Assembly (NCBI RefSeq): GCF_001305515.1 | Contig: NZ_LJYW01000001.1 | Location: 4,359,934-4,423,933, forward strand | Reading direction: 5' to 3' | Source: Prosthecodimorpha hirschii | GTDB taxonomy: Bacteria; Pseudomonadota; Alphaproteobacteria; Rhizobiales; Ancalomicrobiaceae | DNA length: 64,000 bases | Shown: positions 27,273 to 38,146 of the stretch, one piece after another | Layout: each line of letters opens with the position of its first letter | How positions within the stretch are numbered: the first letter of the stretch is position 1 | The notes under the pieces: generated by a model | The model's database searches: none | Seen by the model: the letters and a program-made list of their open reading frames with translations, nothing else | Told to the model about the DNA's origin: nothing | Position numbers and translations under genes: made by a program

Positions 27273-28586
27273 ATGCTGCCGCAGGAAGTGATCCGAAAGA
27301 AGCGCGAGGGCGCCACGCTGAGCGAGGCCGAGATCGCCTTCATGGTCGCCGGCCTGACCGACGGCTCGATCACGGAGGGCCAGATCGCGGCCTTCGCGAT
27401 GGCGGTGTTCTTCCGCGGCATGACCCTTCCCGAGCGCGTCGCGCTGACCCGCGCCATGACCGGATCGGGCACCGTGCTGGCCTGGGACCTGCCCGGGCCG
27501 GTGCTCGACAAGCATTCCTCCGGCGGCGTCGGCGACAATGTCTCGCTGATGCTGGCCCCGATGGTCGCCGCCTGCGGCGGCTTCGTGCCGATGATTTCGG
27601 GGCGCGGCCTCGGCCATACCGGCGGCACGCTCGACAAGCTCGACGCCATCCCGGGCTATGTCAGCCAGCCCGACAGCGCCACCTTCACCCGAACTGTGCG
27701 CACGGTCGGCACCGCGATCATCGGCCAGACCCCCGACCTCGCCCCGGCGGACCGGCGCTTCTACGCCATCCGCGACGTGACCGCGACGGTCGAATCGATC
27801 GACCTGATCACCGCCTCGATCCTGTCGAAGAAGCTCGCCGCCGGCCTCGAGGGCCTGGTGCTCGACGTGAAATGGGGCAACGGCGCCTTCATGGCGAGCT
27901 TCGCGGCGGCTGGGGGGCTCGCCGAGAGCCTCGTCGCGGTCGCCAACGGTGCCGGCCTCGCCACCACGGCGCTGCTGACCGACATGAACCAGCCGCTCGC
28001 CCCGGCCGCCGGCAATGCGGTCGAGGTCCGCCACGCGATCGACTTCCTGACCCGGCGCCGGCGCGACGCGCGCGTCGAGGCGGTCACGGTCGAACTCGGC
28101 ATCGAGATGCTGATGACCGGCGGCCTTGCGACCGACCGGGATGCCGCGCAGGCGCGTCTCGTCCGCACGCTCGACGACGGCAGCGCGGCGGAGCGCTTCG
28201 CCCGCATGGTCGCCGCGCTCGGCGGACCGAGCGATCTGGTCGAGCGCCCCGGCGACCATCTCGCCCGGGCCGCGGTCGAGATCGCCGTCGAGGCGCCGGA
28301 GGCCGGCATCGTCGCGGCGATCGACACCCGCGCGGTCGGCGTCGCCGTGATCGAACTCGGCGGCGGCCGGATGCGCGCCGCCGATGCCATCGACCCGACG
28401 GTCGGCTTCACCGAACTGGCCGGCCTCGGCGCGTCCGTCGGGCCCGGCCAGCCGCTGGCGCGCGTCCATGCCCGTGACGCCGCCGCCGCCGCACGCGCGG
28501 CCGCCGCCGTGCGGGCCGCCTACCGCGTCGGCACGGAGGCGCCGGCCGCCGATCCGGTCGTCGCCGCGCGCATCGGGGCGCCGTGA
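27273..28586 (+). CDS. deoA: Thymidine phosphorylase
   Basis: DeoA phosphorolyses thymidine and deoxyuridine to base and deoxyribose 1-phosphate. The 437-residue protein has the glycine-rich phosphate motif [11 protein letters not shown] at about 79-89, [14 protein letters not shown], the [10 protein letters not shown] segment and a C-terminal pyrimidine phosphorylase domain. The start is the ATG beginning [12 protein letters not shown]. It lies 10 bases after deoC and its stop overlaps the deoB start by one base. Uracil released here, or by uridine cleavage, can feed the nearby upp and URC genes. Confidence 0.96.
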   Translation: MLPQEVIRKKREGATLSEAEIAFMVAGLTDGSITEGQIAAFAMAVFFRGMTLPERVALTRAMTGSGTVLAWDLPGPVLDKHSSGGVGDNVSLMLAPMVAACGGFVPMISGRGLGHTGGTLDKLDAIPGYVSQPDSATFTRTVRTVGTAIIGQTPDLAPADRRFYAIRDVTATVESIDLITASILSKKLAAGLEGLVLDVKWGNGAFMASFAAAGGLAESLVAVANGAGLATTALLTDMNQPLAPAAGNAVEVRHAIDFLTRRRRDARVEAVTVELGIEMLMTGGLATDRDAAQARLVRTLDDGSAAERFARMVAALGGPSDLVERPGDHLARAAVEIAVEAPEAGIVAAIDTRAVGVAVIELGGGRMRAADAIDPTVGFTELAGLGASVGPGQPLARVHARDAAAAARAAAAVRAAYRVGTEAPAADPVVAARIGAP

Positions 28587-29800
28587 TGGCCCGCGCCTTC
28601 CTGTTCATCCTGGATTCCTTCGGCATCGGCGGGGCACCCGACGCCGCGGCCTATGGCGATGCCGGCGCCGACACGCTCGGCCATATCGCCGAGGCCGCCG
28701 CCCGCGGCGCGGCCGACCGGCCGGACCTGCGCGCCGGGCCGCTGCGCCTGCCGCGGCTCGACCGGCTCGGCCTCGGCGCGGCGGCGGAGGCCTCGACCGG
28801 GCGCCGGCCGCCTGGGCTCGACGGGAGCGCCGATCTCGGCCGCTGGGCGGTCGGCGTCGAAAGCTCGAAGGGCAAGGACACGCCGTCGGGCCATTGGGAG
28901 TTGGCCGGCGTGCCGGTCACCTTCGACTGGGGCTATTTCCCGACGACCGTGCCGGCCTTCCCGCCGGAGCTGGTCGCCGACCTGATCCGCCGCGGCGGCC
29001 TGCCGGGCATCCTCGGCGACTGCCACGCCTCGGGCACCGCAATCCTCGACCGGCTCGGCGAAGAGCATCTGCGCACAGGCCGGCCGATCGTCTACACCTC
29101 GGCCGATTCCGTCCTGCAGATCGCCGCGCACGAGACCCATTTCGGGCTCGACCGGCTCTACGACCTGTGCCGGATCGCCCGCGGCCTGTGCGATCCGCTC
29201 GGCATCGGCCGGGTCATCGCACGGCCCTTCGTCGGCGAGACGGCCGGACATTTCACGCGCACCGGCAACCGGCGCGACTATGCCGTGCCGCCGCCGGAAC
29301 CCACCCTGCTCGACCGCGCCGCGGCCGCCGGCCGGCAGGTGATCGCGGTCGGCAAGATCTCGGACATCTTCGCCGGCTCGGGCGTCACCCGCGCCGTCAA
29401 GGCCTCCGGCCACGACGCCCTGTTCGAAGCCGCGCTCGGCACGCTGGAGACCGCGCGCGACGGCGACTTTGTGTTGGTCAATTTCGTCGATTTCGACACG
29501 CTCTACGGCCACCGCCGCGATGTCGCCGGCTATGCGGCGGCGCTGGAGGCCTTCGACGCGAAGCTGCCGGCCTTCCTCGACCGGATGGCCGCCGGCGATC
29601 TCCTGGTGCTGACCGCCGACCACGGCTGCGACCCGACCTGGCCCGGCACCGACCACACCCGCGAGCAGGTCCCGGTGCTGGCCTATGGTCCCGGCCTCAC
29701 GCCCGAGGGCTACGGCCGCCGCGGCTTCGCCGATGTCGGCGAGACGCTTGCCGCCCATCTGGGACTGGCGCCCGGCCGGCACGGCGCGGCGATGTGGTGA
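28586..29800 (+). CDS. deoB: Phosphopentomutase
   Basis: DeoB interconverts (deoxy)ribose 1-phosphate and 5-phosphate. The 404-residue protein belongs to the alkaline phosphatase superfamily and has the metal motif [13 protein letters not shown] near the start, the phosphothreonine region [10 protein letters not shown], and metal ligands in TADHGCDP and TDHTRE near the end. The ATG overlaps the deoA stop (TGATG). It is the last gene of the operon and ends about 55 bases from the convergent URC4 homologue. Confidence 0.96.
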   Translation: MARAFLFILDSFGIGGAPDAAAYGDAGADTLGHIAEAAARGAADRPDLRAGPLRLPRLDRLGLGAAAEASTGRRPPGLDGSADLGRWAVGVESSKGKDTPSGHWELAGVPVTFDWGYFPTTVPAFPPELVADLIRRGGLPGILGDCHASGTAILDRLGEEHLRTGRPIVYTSADSVLQIAAHETHFGLDRLYDLCRIARGLCDPLGIGRVIARPFVGETAGHFTRTGNRRDYAVPPPEPTLLDRAAAAGRQVIAVGKISDIFAGSGVTRAVKASGHDALFEAALGTLETARDGDFVLVNFVDFDTLYGHRRDVAGYAAALEAFDAKLPAFLDRMAAGDLLVLTADHGCDPTWPGTDHTREQVPVLAYGPGLTPEGYGRRGFADVGETLAAHLGLAPGRHGAAMW

Positions 29801-29854
29801 TCGCCCCGGCGCGGGCCTCGCCGCCGCGCGCGGGTCGGTCTCCTAAGAAACGGC

Positions 29855-31126
29855 TCAGAACACCGTGCCGTCGCTGTCGATGATGATCGGCGGGCTGCCG
29901 TCCGGGCGCTTCTCGCGCGCGATGCGGCGGCCGGCCGACCAGGTGCCGCCTTCCAGCACGCAGGCGAGCGGGAAGGTCTGCGCGGTGCGCGACAGGCGCT
30001 TGCGCACGCCCTCGGCGATCTGGTCGAGCAGCGCCACGGTCAGCCCGCGCCATTCGACCACGAATTCGGATTCCGGCTTCTGCGGCCGGCGCAAAGCGGT
30101 CGGGTCGCGCGGCTTCAGGAGCCCCATGTCGATGAACAGGCCGCCGTTGCGGTATTCGGCGAGGCCCGTCAGCCCGTCGAGATCGGTCACCGTCATGCCC
30201 GACCAGACCAGCGGCTCGATCAGCGAATAGGCCAGCCATTGCGACAGCTTGTGCAGCGGCAGCAGGCCGTCGGAGGCGTCGCCGGCGATCACCTTCGGGT
30301 GCTTCCAGGTGTCGCCGAGCGCCACGTCGCCCATCATGTAGCGGCCCGGCCAGATCGAGCCGAGCGATTCGAGCAGCACCTCCAGGATCACCGGCGCGCC
30401 GATCTTGCCGGTGCCGGTGGCCTGGCGGATCAGCATGTCGACCATGCCGCCGGGGCGGATGCCGTCGGGCGCGGAGAACACGTCCGGCCGCTCCTGCATG
30501 GCGTTGCCGAGCCGGTTCAGGAGGCCGAGCCGGCCTTCCAGCCCGATCAGCGGGTTGCCGTTGGAGACCTGGAAGCCGTCGGCCAGTTCCTCGTAGGTCA
30601 GGCCGGCGAGCGCGCGGGCGTCGGCGCGCAGCGGATCGTAGGGGTCGCTCGAGAAGGCGCCGCTGGTGAACATCACCAGGCTGGCGATGGCCAGGCCCTC
30701 GGAGCGCGAGAAGGTCTCGCCGGTCGCCGATTCCGCATAGGCCCATTTGGTGCCGGCGCCGGCATCGAGCAGCACCGAGACGAAGGCCAGATCGAAGGCG
30801 GCGCGGCCGAGCTCGACCGGATCGCGCCAGTCGCGCGTGCCGGCGATCATGCCCCAGCGGTCGAACTCGCCGAGCTCGAAATGCCGCCAGCGCGAATGCG
30901 GCGGCACGCCGAGATTGGGGTAGTTGGAGCGGATCACCCTGAGGACGAAGTCCGAGGTCGGGTCGAGCCGGCTCATGTCGACGGTGAAATTGTCCAACCG
31001 ATCGGATTGACCGTAGGAGAGGAGCTGGGCGGCGCGTTCGCGCACGGCGCGGGCGGAGAGCAGCTTGCGGCCGACGATATTGAGCCGCTCCTTGGGGATC
31101 GAAGACGTGATCTTCGTATTGGTCAT
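29855..31126 (-). CDS. URC4/Urg3 family protein (DUF1688), uracil catabolism
   Basis: This 423-residue protein matches the DUF1688/URC4 family by its start (LLSARAVRERAAQLL), the early segment VDMSRLDPTSDFVLRV, PPHSRWRHFE, and YRNGGLFIDMGLL. In the yeast Lachancea kluyveri, URC4 is needed for uracil breakdown by the URC route, and urc4 mutants are reported to accumulate ribosylurea, so it probably acts after ring opening. No catalytic motif is evident to me. AGGA lies 8 bases before the ATG. It is about 200 bases downstream of the URC1 homologue on the same strand. Confidence 0.87.
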   Translation of the reverse strand: MTNTKITSSIPKERLNIVGRKLLSARAVRERAAQLLSYGQSDRLDNFTVDMSRLDPTSDFVLRVIRSNYPNLGVPPHSRWRHFELGEFDRWGMIAGTRDWRDPVELGRAAFDLAFVSVLLDAGAGTKWAYAESATGETFSRSEGLAIASLVMFTSGAFSSDPYDPLRADARALAGLTYEELADGFQVSNGNPLIGLEGRLGLLNRLGNAMQERPDVFSAPDGIRPGGMVDMLIRQATGTGKIGAPVILEVLLESLGSIWPGRYMMGDVALGDTWKHPKVIAGDASDGLLPLHKLSQWLAYSLIEPLVWSGMTVTDLDGLTGLAEYRNGGLFIDMGLLKPRDPTALRRPQKPESEFVVEWRGLTVALLDQIAEGVRKRLSRTAQTFPLACVLEGGTWSAGRRIAREKRPDGSPPIIIDSDGTVF

Positions 31127-31323
31127 GAACGGTTCCTGGACGCGATACGCGGGACGGCGGCGGCTGACGGATGAGGGTCGGACAACTGACGGGCGGAGAG
31201 ACGGCGGCGCGCCGGGACGGGCGCGGATCGAGGCGGCGAGACAGCCATGCGATCAAGGCTGCAGCGTGGCCCAGCGGCGGATCGGGGCGCGCAGCGCTCG
31301 TCGCCTGCGCGTCCCGCGGTCGG

Positions 31324-32583
<1,260 letters not shown>

Positions 32584-32930
32584 CGTCGCGACCGACCCCG
32601 GGATGGGGCTCTCCTGAGGAAACGACCAGATTGCACCATCAAGGTTAAGGATCAAACAACTTTCCATGACGATTGATCACGACGGCCGGAGCCTGGGTCG
32701 CGCGGCGAGCACCCGGTGCCGGTGCCAAGAGAGCGGCAGTATCCGGCGCCGATCGATTGCCCGCCGGGCTGCCGTCAACTATGCCAGTTCCTGAAGACGA
32801 CGCACCGGACCGGGCCGGCGCAGCGCCCGGCGACGCGGCAGGCGCGGTGGATTGCCGACGATTCGCGATTGCGCAGGCCGTGGCGTCGTTTAGGGTCGGC
32901 GGCAGGACAATCGGGCGCGAGGAGCGAGGC
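32584..32930. promoter_or_regulatory. Divergent promoter region between URC1 and upp
   Basis: This gap of about 350 bases between divergent URC1 and upp contains no gene. An AT-richer stretch at 32640-32680 carries the inverted repeat GATCAA-N17-TTGATC (32650-32655 and 32673-32678), spaced about two helical turns centre to centre. It is a plausible operator for a pyrimidine-responsive regulator (inference). Confidence 0.45.
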
Positions 32931-33566
32931 ATGCACCAGGACGGCGTGACCGTCATCGACCATCCGCTGGTCAGCCACAAGCTGACGCTGATGCGCGACA
33001 AGGAGACCTCGACCAAGAGCTTCCGCCAGCTGCTGCGCGAGATCGCGCTGCTGCTCTGCTACGAGGCGACCCGCGATCTCGAACTGACCCTGGTCGAGAT
33101 CGAGACGCCGCTGACCAAGATGATGGCGCCCAAGATCGCCGGCAAGAAGCTCGTCTTCGTGCCGATCCTGCGCGCCGGCATGGGGCTCCTCGAAGGCATG
33201 CTGGAGCTGGTGCCGTCGGCCCGCATCGCCCATATCGGCCTCTACCGCGATCCGAAGACGCTGGTCGCGGTCGAATACTATTTCAAGGCGCCGGAGGATA
33301 TCGGCGACCGGCTGGTCATCGTGCTCGACCCGATGCTGGCGACCGCCAATTCGGCCGTCGCCGCGGTCGAGCGGCTGAAGGAGCGCGGCGCCCGGAACAT
33401 CCGCTTCGTCTGCCTGCTCGCCGCCCCGGAGGGCATCGCCCATATGCGCGACGCGCATCCGGACGTGCACATCTATTGCGCGGCGATCGACGAGCGGCTG
33501 AACGAGAAGGGCTACATCATGCCCGGCCTCGGCGATGCCGGCGACCGCATGTACGGCACCAAGTGA
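32931..33566 (+). CDS. upp: Uracil phosphoribosyltransferase
   Basis: UPRT makes UMP from uracil and PRPP. The 211-residue protein has [19 protein letters not shown] at the start, the ILRAGMGL segment, the PRPP-binding motif [15 protein letters not shown] and the uracil-binding C-terminal [10 protein letters not shown]. The ATG follows GGAGCGAGGC. In the yeast URC pathway a UPRT step is required for uracil degradation, so here it may serve both salvage and catabolism. It is divergent from URC1 and followed after 22 bases by a ribokinase-family gene. Confidence 0.95.
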   Translation: MHQDGVTVIDHPLVSHKLTLMRDKETSTKSFRQLLREIALLLCYEATRDLELTLVEIETPLTKMMAPKIAGKKLVFVPILRAGMGLLEGMLELVPSARIAHIGLYRDPKTLVAVEYYFKAPEDIGDRLVIVLDPMLATANSAVAAVERLKERGARNIRFVCLLAAPEGIAHMRDAHPDVHIYCAAIDERLNEKGYIMPGLGDAGDRMYGTK

Positions 33567-33588
33567 CCGGCGGCGGACGGGGCGGCCG

Positions 33589-34500
33589 GTGATCGTCGGC
33601 TTCGGCACCATCAATGTCGACCTGGTCACCGTGGTGGCGCGCTTCCCGGTGCCCGGCGAGACCGTGAAGGGGCGCGACTACCAGCTTTTCGCCGGCGGCA
33701 AGGGCGCCAACCAGGTGCTCGCCGCGGCGCGGGCCGGCGCCCGCGCCGTCCTGGTCGGGGCAGTCGGGCGCGACGGCTTCGCCGAACCCGCGCTCGCCAA
33801 TCTGAAGGCGGCCTGCGTCGACTGTTCGCGCGTCCGGACCTCGACCTCGCCGACCGGCCTCTACATGATCGCGATCGGCCCGGGCGGCGAGAACCTGATG
33901 ATCGGCGCCAATGCGGCCAATGACACCGCCCGGGCCGCCTGGCTCGACGGCCTGTTCGGCCCCGGCGTGACCTTCGTGACGCAGAATTCGCTCGGCACCG
34001 TGGAGGTCGAGGCCGCCATCGCGATGGCCCGGGCGGCCGGCGCCCGCATCGTCTACAATGCCGCCCCGGCCGAGCCGGTCGCCGAGGCGACCTTCGCGGC
34101 GGCCGACTGGATCATCGTCAACGAGCACGAGGCGCGCCGCTACGGCGAGCTGACCGACCTGCCGGGCGAGCCGGAGGCCTTCTGCCGCGCCGCCGCCGCC
34201 CGATTCGGCCGCAACGTGGTCGCGACCCTGGGTGCGCAGGGGATCGTCGGCGTGGTCGACGGGCGGGCGTTGGCTGCGGCCCCGCCGGCGGTGACCGTGG
34301 TCGACACGACCGGCGCCGGCGATGCCTTCTGCGGATCGCTCGCCGCCGCGCTCGACCGCGGCGAGACCAGCGAGACGGCCCTGCGCCAGGCGGTGGCCGC
34401 CGGCAGCCTCGCCTGCCGGGAAAGCGGCGCGCAGACCAGCTTCCGCGATCTCGCCGAGATCCGCGCCCTGGCGGCGGGCATCGTGCTGCGGCCGCTCTGA
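33589..34500 (+). CDS. rbsK: PfkB-family carbohydrate kinase, probable ribokinase
   Basis: This 303-residue PfkB kinase has the N-terminal GxINVDLV pattern and AGGKGANQVLAAARAGA, the ribokinase signature region. NEHEARRYG is also present, and the catalytic signature DTTGAGDAFCG has the base Asp245. This is closest to ribokinase, which makes ribose 5-phosphate, though other nucleoside or sugar kinases of the family cannot be excluded. I use the GTG 22 bases after upp. Its position suggests recycling of ribose freed during uridine or ribosylurea breakdown (inference). Confidence 0.88.
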   Translation: MIVGFGTINVDLVTVVARFPVPGETVKGRDYQLFAGGKGANQVLAAARAGARAVLVGAVGRDGFAEPALANLKAACVDCSRVRTSTSPTGLYMIAIGPGGENLMIGANAANDTARAAWLDGLFGPGVTFVTQNSLGTVEVEAAIAMARAAGARIVYNAAPAEPVAEATFAAADWIIVNEHEARRYGELTDLPGEPEAFCRAAAARFGRNVVATLGAQGIVGVVDGRALAAAPPAVTVVDTTGAGDAFCGSLAAALDRGETSETALRQAVAAGSLACRESGAQTSFRDLAEIRALAAGIVLRPL

Positions 34501-34531
34501 GGCCGCCCGGTTGATGCATTCCGGCCACGGT

Positions 34532-34559
34532 CCGTCCGGACGGTCGAATTCGGCCGAAT
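34532..34559. repeat. Two adjacent 12-base palindromes
   Basis: CCGTCCGGACGG (34532-34543) and ATTCGGCCGAAT (34548-34559) lie back to back between the ribokinase and protease genes. They may be operator half-regions or a weak terminator; no T-run follows. Confidence 0.4.
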
Positions 34560-34618
34560 GGTTTCAGCACTCGTTAGGAGCCGTTCCGTAGCCTCGGCGC
34601 ATCGCATCCGGGATCGCC

Positions 34619-35182
34619 ATGCTGCAGGTCGTGCTCCGCTCCATCCTCGTCGGCTGCTTCGCCATCCTCCTGGCGCCTGCGGCGGTCCCGTATCTGGTCG
34701 ACGCGCTGTCATGGATCGCCGACCGGCCCGACGGCAGCATCCCGACCGCGGTCGGCTACCGGGCCGAGGAAACCGCCGCGCCGGACCGCGCCCCGGCCCC
34801 GGCCGGGCGGGGCCGCAGCGTATCGCTGAGGGCGGATATCCGCGGCCATTTCGAGGTCGATGCGCGCATCAACGGCACGCCGGTGCCGGTCATGGTCGAT
34901 ACCGGGGCGACCTCGGTGGCCCTGCGCTACGAGGATGCCGTGCGGCTCGGCCTGCGTCCGCTGCCCTCCGAATTCGACGTGCCGATCGCGACCGCGAACG
35001 GCACCACCAAGGCGGCCCGGGTGACGCTCGGCGAGGTGCGAATCGGCGACGTGCGCGTGTCCAAGGTCGAGGCCCTGGTGGTGCCGGCGCGCGCTCTGAC
35101 CACCAACCTGCTCGGCATGAGCTTCATCAAGCGGCTCGGCAAGGTCGAGATGCGCGGCGACCGGCTGCTGCTGGTCGAATGA
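34619..35182 (+). CDS. Retropepsin-like clan AA aspartic protease
   Basis: This 187-residue membrane-anchored protein has a hydrophobic N-terminus (residues 4-29), a linker, then a retropepsin-like domain with the active-site motif MVDTGATSVAL (Asp94) and the flap and hydrophobic-hydrophobic-Gly ending NLLGMSFIKRLGKVEM. This matches the TIGR02281 family, widespread in alphaproteobacteria. A single catalytic Asp implies that it works as a dimer in the periplasm. Known relatives have no firm substrate. It stands between palindromes and a PhnD-like gene, with no clear operon. Confidence 0.88.
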   Translation: MLQVVLRSILVGCFAILLAPAAVPYLVDALSWIADRPDGSIPTAVGYRAEETAAPDRAPAPAGRGRSVSLRADIRGHFEVDARINGTPVPVMVDTGATSVALRYEDAVRLGLRPLPSEFDVPIATANGTTKAARVTLGEVRIGDVRVSKVEALVVPARALTTNLLGMSFIKRLGKVEMRGDRLLLVE

Positions 35183-35327
35183 GGCGGCGGGCGTCCGACG
35201 ATTGCGTCCAGACCTGAAGCCGGTGCGGCCCTGGCGCCGATGCGGCGCTGGCGCGAGCTTCCTCTTGACGGATGGCGGGCGGTCCGGTTCCGTGCGCTCC
35301 CGCATGTTCGAGCCCGGAACCGGAGCC

Positions 35328-36314
35328 ATGATCCCCAAGATAGTCCGGCGCGCCCGGTTTCGAGCCGGTCCGGCGGCCCGCACCGTCCTCCTCGCCTGGG
35401 GCCTTTCGCTGGCCGGTGCGGCGCATGCCCTGGCGCAGAATTCGGTCGTGATCATTCCGGGCATCAAGATCGGCGTGGTCGGCGCGGAGCGGCCGCAGGT
35501 CCTGCGCACCCGGCTGGAGCCGTTCCGGCGCCGGCTTTCGGACGATGTCGGCACCTCGGTCCAGATCGTACCGATGAAGGACGGCCAGACGCTGATCGAC
35601 GCCATCGCCACCAAGCGGGTCGACTATGCGATCCTGTCGGCGAGCGCCTATGCGATGGCCTGGAAGTTGTGCCAGTGCATCGAGCCGGCGGCGGCACCGC
35701 GCTCGGCCGACGGCACGCTGTCGTTCCGGGCCGTGATGCTGGTCAAGAGCGGCGCCAAGGCCGAACGGGTCGAGGACCTGAAGGGCGCCAGCATCGCGAC
35801 CTCGGACGGTCGCTCGGTCGCCGGCCGCCTGCTGCCCTTCGCCGAACTCGCCGCCGCCGGCCTGCCGCCCTCGGCGCATTTCGGCCGGATCGAGACCACG
35901 ACCGGGCCGGAGGCGGCGGTGCGCCTGATGCTGGCCGGCAAGGTCGACGCCGCGCTCGCCTGGTCGAGCCTCGACGGCGCGATGGAGGCGGGCTATTCGC
36001 GCGGCACCCTGCGCGACATGGTCGACCGCAAGGCCTTCGCGATGACCGACGTGCGCATCGTCTGGACCTCCGCGCCGATCCCGCACGGCCCGCACGCCGT
36101 CCGGACCGATCTGCCTGCGCAGATGCGCAACCGCATCCGCGAGGTCCTGACCCACCTGCGCCAGGACGATCCCGACGCCTACGACGCCGTCGAGCCGGTC
36201 ATGGGCGGCGGCTTCGCGACCATCGACCACGCCGCCTATCAGCCCCTGCTGGTGCTCGTGACCCCGCCGGACGGCGAAGCCAGGCCGCCGGCGACACCGA
36301 AGCCGCCGGGCTGA
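35328..36314 (+). CDS. PhnD-like phosphate/phosphonate-type substrate-binding protein
   Basis: This 328-residue protein has an N-terminal export signal (TVLLAWGLSLAGAAHALA) and the PhnD/SsuA_fam fold pattern: KIGVVGAERPQVLRTRLEPF, RVDYAILSASAYAMAW, VEDLKGASIATSD and AGKVDAALAWSSLDG. Proteins of this group bind phosphonates, phosphite or other small anions, or act as sensors for kinases. No transporter genes lie beside it, so the partner is unknown. The ATG follows CGGAGCC. The end is proline-rich. Confidence 0.8.
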   Translation: MIPKIVRRARFRAGPAARTVLLAWGLSLAGAAHALAQNSVVIIPGIKIGVVGAERPQVLRTRLEPFRRRLSDDVGTSVQIVPMKDGQTLIDAIATKRVDYAILSASAYAMAWKLCQCIEPAAAPRSADGTLSFRAVMLVKSGAKAERVEDLKGASIATSDGRSVAGRLLPFAELAAAGLPPSAHFGRIETTTGPEAAVRLMLAGKVDAALAWSSLDGAMEAGYSRGTLRDMVDRKAFAMTDVRIVWTSAPIPHGPHAVRTDLPAQMRNRIREVLTHLRQDDPDAYDAVEPVMGGGFATIDHAAYQPLLVLVTPPDGEARPPATPKPPG

Positions 36315-36412
36315 GACGGACCTCGGCCCGCCGCCCGCACGACCCCGGGGGCCCCGAGGACCCCGACGGCCCGGGCTTCCCGACCCTTTCGACCCCCTGA
36401 AGGAACCGACCG

Positions 36413-36757
36413 ATGGATAGCGAGACCGCCCGCCGTGCCGCCCTCGACGGCAGTGTCGTCCTGATCGACGTGCGCAATCCCGACGAATGGCTGCGGACCG
36501 GCATCGGCGAGGGCGCCCACCCGCTGTCGATGCAGGATCCGGCCTTCCTGGACACGCTCTTGGACCTCGTCGACGGCGACCGGGACCGCCCGCTGGCGAT
36601 CGTCTGCGCGGCCGGCGGCCGCTCCGCGCAGGTCGCCCGCGCACTCTCGGCGCATGGCTTTTCTACCGTCCACAATGTCGACGAGGGCATGATGGGCTCG
36701 CCCGCCGGCCCGGGCTGGCTGGGTCGCGGCCTGCCGACGGTGCCCTGGCAGGGCTGA
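36413..36757 (+). CDS. Rhodanese-like domain protein
   Basis: This 114-residue single-domain rhodanese has the start motif VVLIDVRNPDEW and active-site Cys65 in VCAAGGRSAQVA, ending VHNVDEGMMG. Small rhodaneses move sulfane sulphur or detoxify cyanide. The loop CAAGGRS is six residues, as in thiosulphate sulphurtransferases. It lies about 100 bases downstream of the PhnD-like gene; the gap is a GACCCCG-rich stretch. No other sulphur genes are next to it. Confidence 0.9.
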   Translation: MDSETARRAALDGSVVLIDVRNPDEWLRTGIGEGAHPLSMQDPAFLDTLLDLVDGDRDRPLAIVCAAGGRSAQVARALSAHGFSTVHNVDEGMMGSPAGPGWLGRGLPTVPWQG

Positions 36758-36799
36758 TCGCCGCGCCCTGCCGCGGCGCGGCCGCCGTCGCCGGGTCGA

Positions 36800-37393
36800 T
36801 CAGGTGAACGGGATGGTCGCGGACAGGCGCGGCCGCAGATAGGCGATGTCGCCGAGCGCGATCGAGGTGGTGTTCCAGACCGCCGAGAAGGCGCTGGTAT
36901 AGGTGTAGTCGACCTTCGAGACGATCACCCACTGGGCCGTGCTCTGCAGGTTCGATGGCGGCGTGCCGCTGGTCGGCGGGGCAGAGCCGGCGGTCCAGCC
37001 GGTCGAAGCACCCGTGCCCTGGCTCTTGACCCACTCGATCTTCCAGGCCGAACCGCTCCAGCTCAGGGCCGCGACCAGGAGCTTGGCGTCGGAGCTGGAA
37101 TAGGGCGACATGATCGCCTTGGCGGCGTCGAAGATGTTGTTCATGTCGGTCGTGTTCATCGTGCTCGACTGGGTGACCAGATCGCCGAGCACGGTCGCCG
37201 TGTGGCCGACCTTGCGATAGATCGTGATCGCCTGGCTGAGCTCGGTGCCGCCGAAGAACAGGGTGATCATCAGCGGCAGCAGGATGGCGAATTCGACCGC
37301 CGAGACGCCGCGCCGGTCGCGGCCGAGGGCGGCGAGACCGGATTTTCGGCCGAGACGGCGGATCGCCGCGGCGAGGCGGGCGCGCATGGGCAT
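36800..37393 (-). CDS. TadG/TadE-like pilus assembly protein
   Basis: This 197-residue minor pilin-like protein has a basic N-terminus and the TadE/TadG signature GVSAVEFAILLPLMITLFFG, a prepilin-like membrane segment with the conserved Glu after the cleavage glycine. The rest is a small extracytoplasmic domain rich in Ser/Thr. It belongs to the Flp pilus system encoded next door. The start ATG overlaps the upstream tadE stop by one base (TGATG). Confidence 0.85.
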   Translation of the reverse strand: MPMRARLAAAIRRLGRKSGLAALGRDRRGVSAVEFAILLPLMITLFFGGTELSQAITIYRKVGHTATVLGDLVTQSSTMNTTDMNNIFDAAKAIMSPYSSSDAKLLVAALSWSGSAWKIEWVKSQGTGASTGWTAGSAPPTSGTPPSNLQSTAQWVIVSKVDYTYTSAFSAVWNTTSIALGDIAYLRPRLSATIPFT

Positions 37394-37947
37394 CACCACG
37401 GGAAGGGCTCGTTGCGGAAGGCCGTGACCGTGCCGATCAGCCGCTTGCCGTTGGACAGGTCGGACAGGTCGAGACCCAGGCTGCTGAAGATCAGCGGATA
37501 TTGGTAGTAGGCCCGGACCATGACCAGTTCGGAGGCCTTGCCGGCGCTGTAGGTGAAGCTCGTGTTGACGAAGTTGCCCTTCTCGTCGACCGGCGCGGTG
37601 GTCGTCACCGCGCTGAAGGTCGACACGGTGCGCACGTCGACGGAGACGCCGGCGCAGTCGACCAGGATGTAGAGCCGGTTGCAGACCTGCGTCTTGAAGG
37701 CGGCGGAGTCATAGCCGGACTGCTGCGCCTGGCCGGTGCGGATCAGCCGCGAGGCGTCGTAGACGGCCGTCTCGAGCACCTGGTTGGCCAGGAACACCAT
37801 CGAGGTTTCGATGATCGCGCCGATCAGGGCAAAGAAGGGCAGGGCCACGAAGGCGAACTCGACCGCCGCGGCGCCGTCGCGGTCGCGCGCCAGACGGCGC
37901 AGAAGGCGCCAGCGTCCGGCTCGGGCCGATGGGTGCGGGGTCTGCAT
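37393..37947 (-). CDS. tadE: TadE family pilus assembly protein
   Basis: This 184-residue protein has the TadE pattern DGAAAVEFAFVALPFFALIGA followed by MVFLANQVLETAV, a prepilin-like segment that would be cut by the CpaA peptidase. It carries two cysteines (CNRLYILVDC) that may form a disulphide. GGAGGACTGC precedes the ATG. It forms a two-gene operon with the TadG-like gene and is transcribed away from the pilin and cpa genes, which lie beyond a third minus-strand gene. Confidence 0.88.
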   Translation of the reverse strand: MQTPHPSARAGRWRLLRRLARDRDGAAAVEFAFVALPFFALIGAIIETSMVFLANQVLETAVYDASRLIRTGQAQQSGYDSAAFKTQVCNRLYILVDCAGVSVDVRTVSTFSAVTTTAPVDEKGNFVNTSFTYSAGKASELVMVRAYYQYPLIFSSLGLDLSDLSNGKRLIGTVTAFRNEPFPW

Positions 37948-38146
37948 GCAGTCCTCCGAAAGAGCCGCAATTCGCGTTCGATCCGAAGACTAATTCGGAA
38001 GGCTTGAGGAAAAGTTTTTGGACAGGGACAAATTTCGCCGATCGGTTAACGTTCCGGCAATGAATCTGGCCAGGCACCGAAGCGAATCGCGCCCTGTCAC
38101 GGCGGCGGCCCCTGCCATCCGGTTCAGCCCGTAGGGCGGGCGCGGG

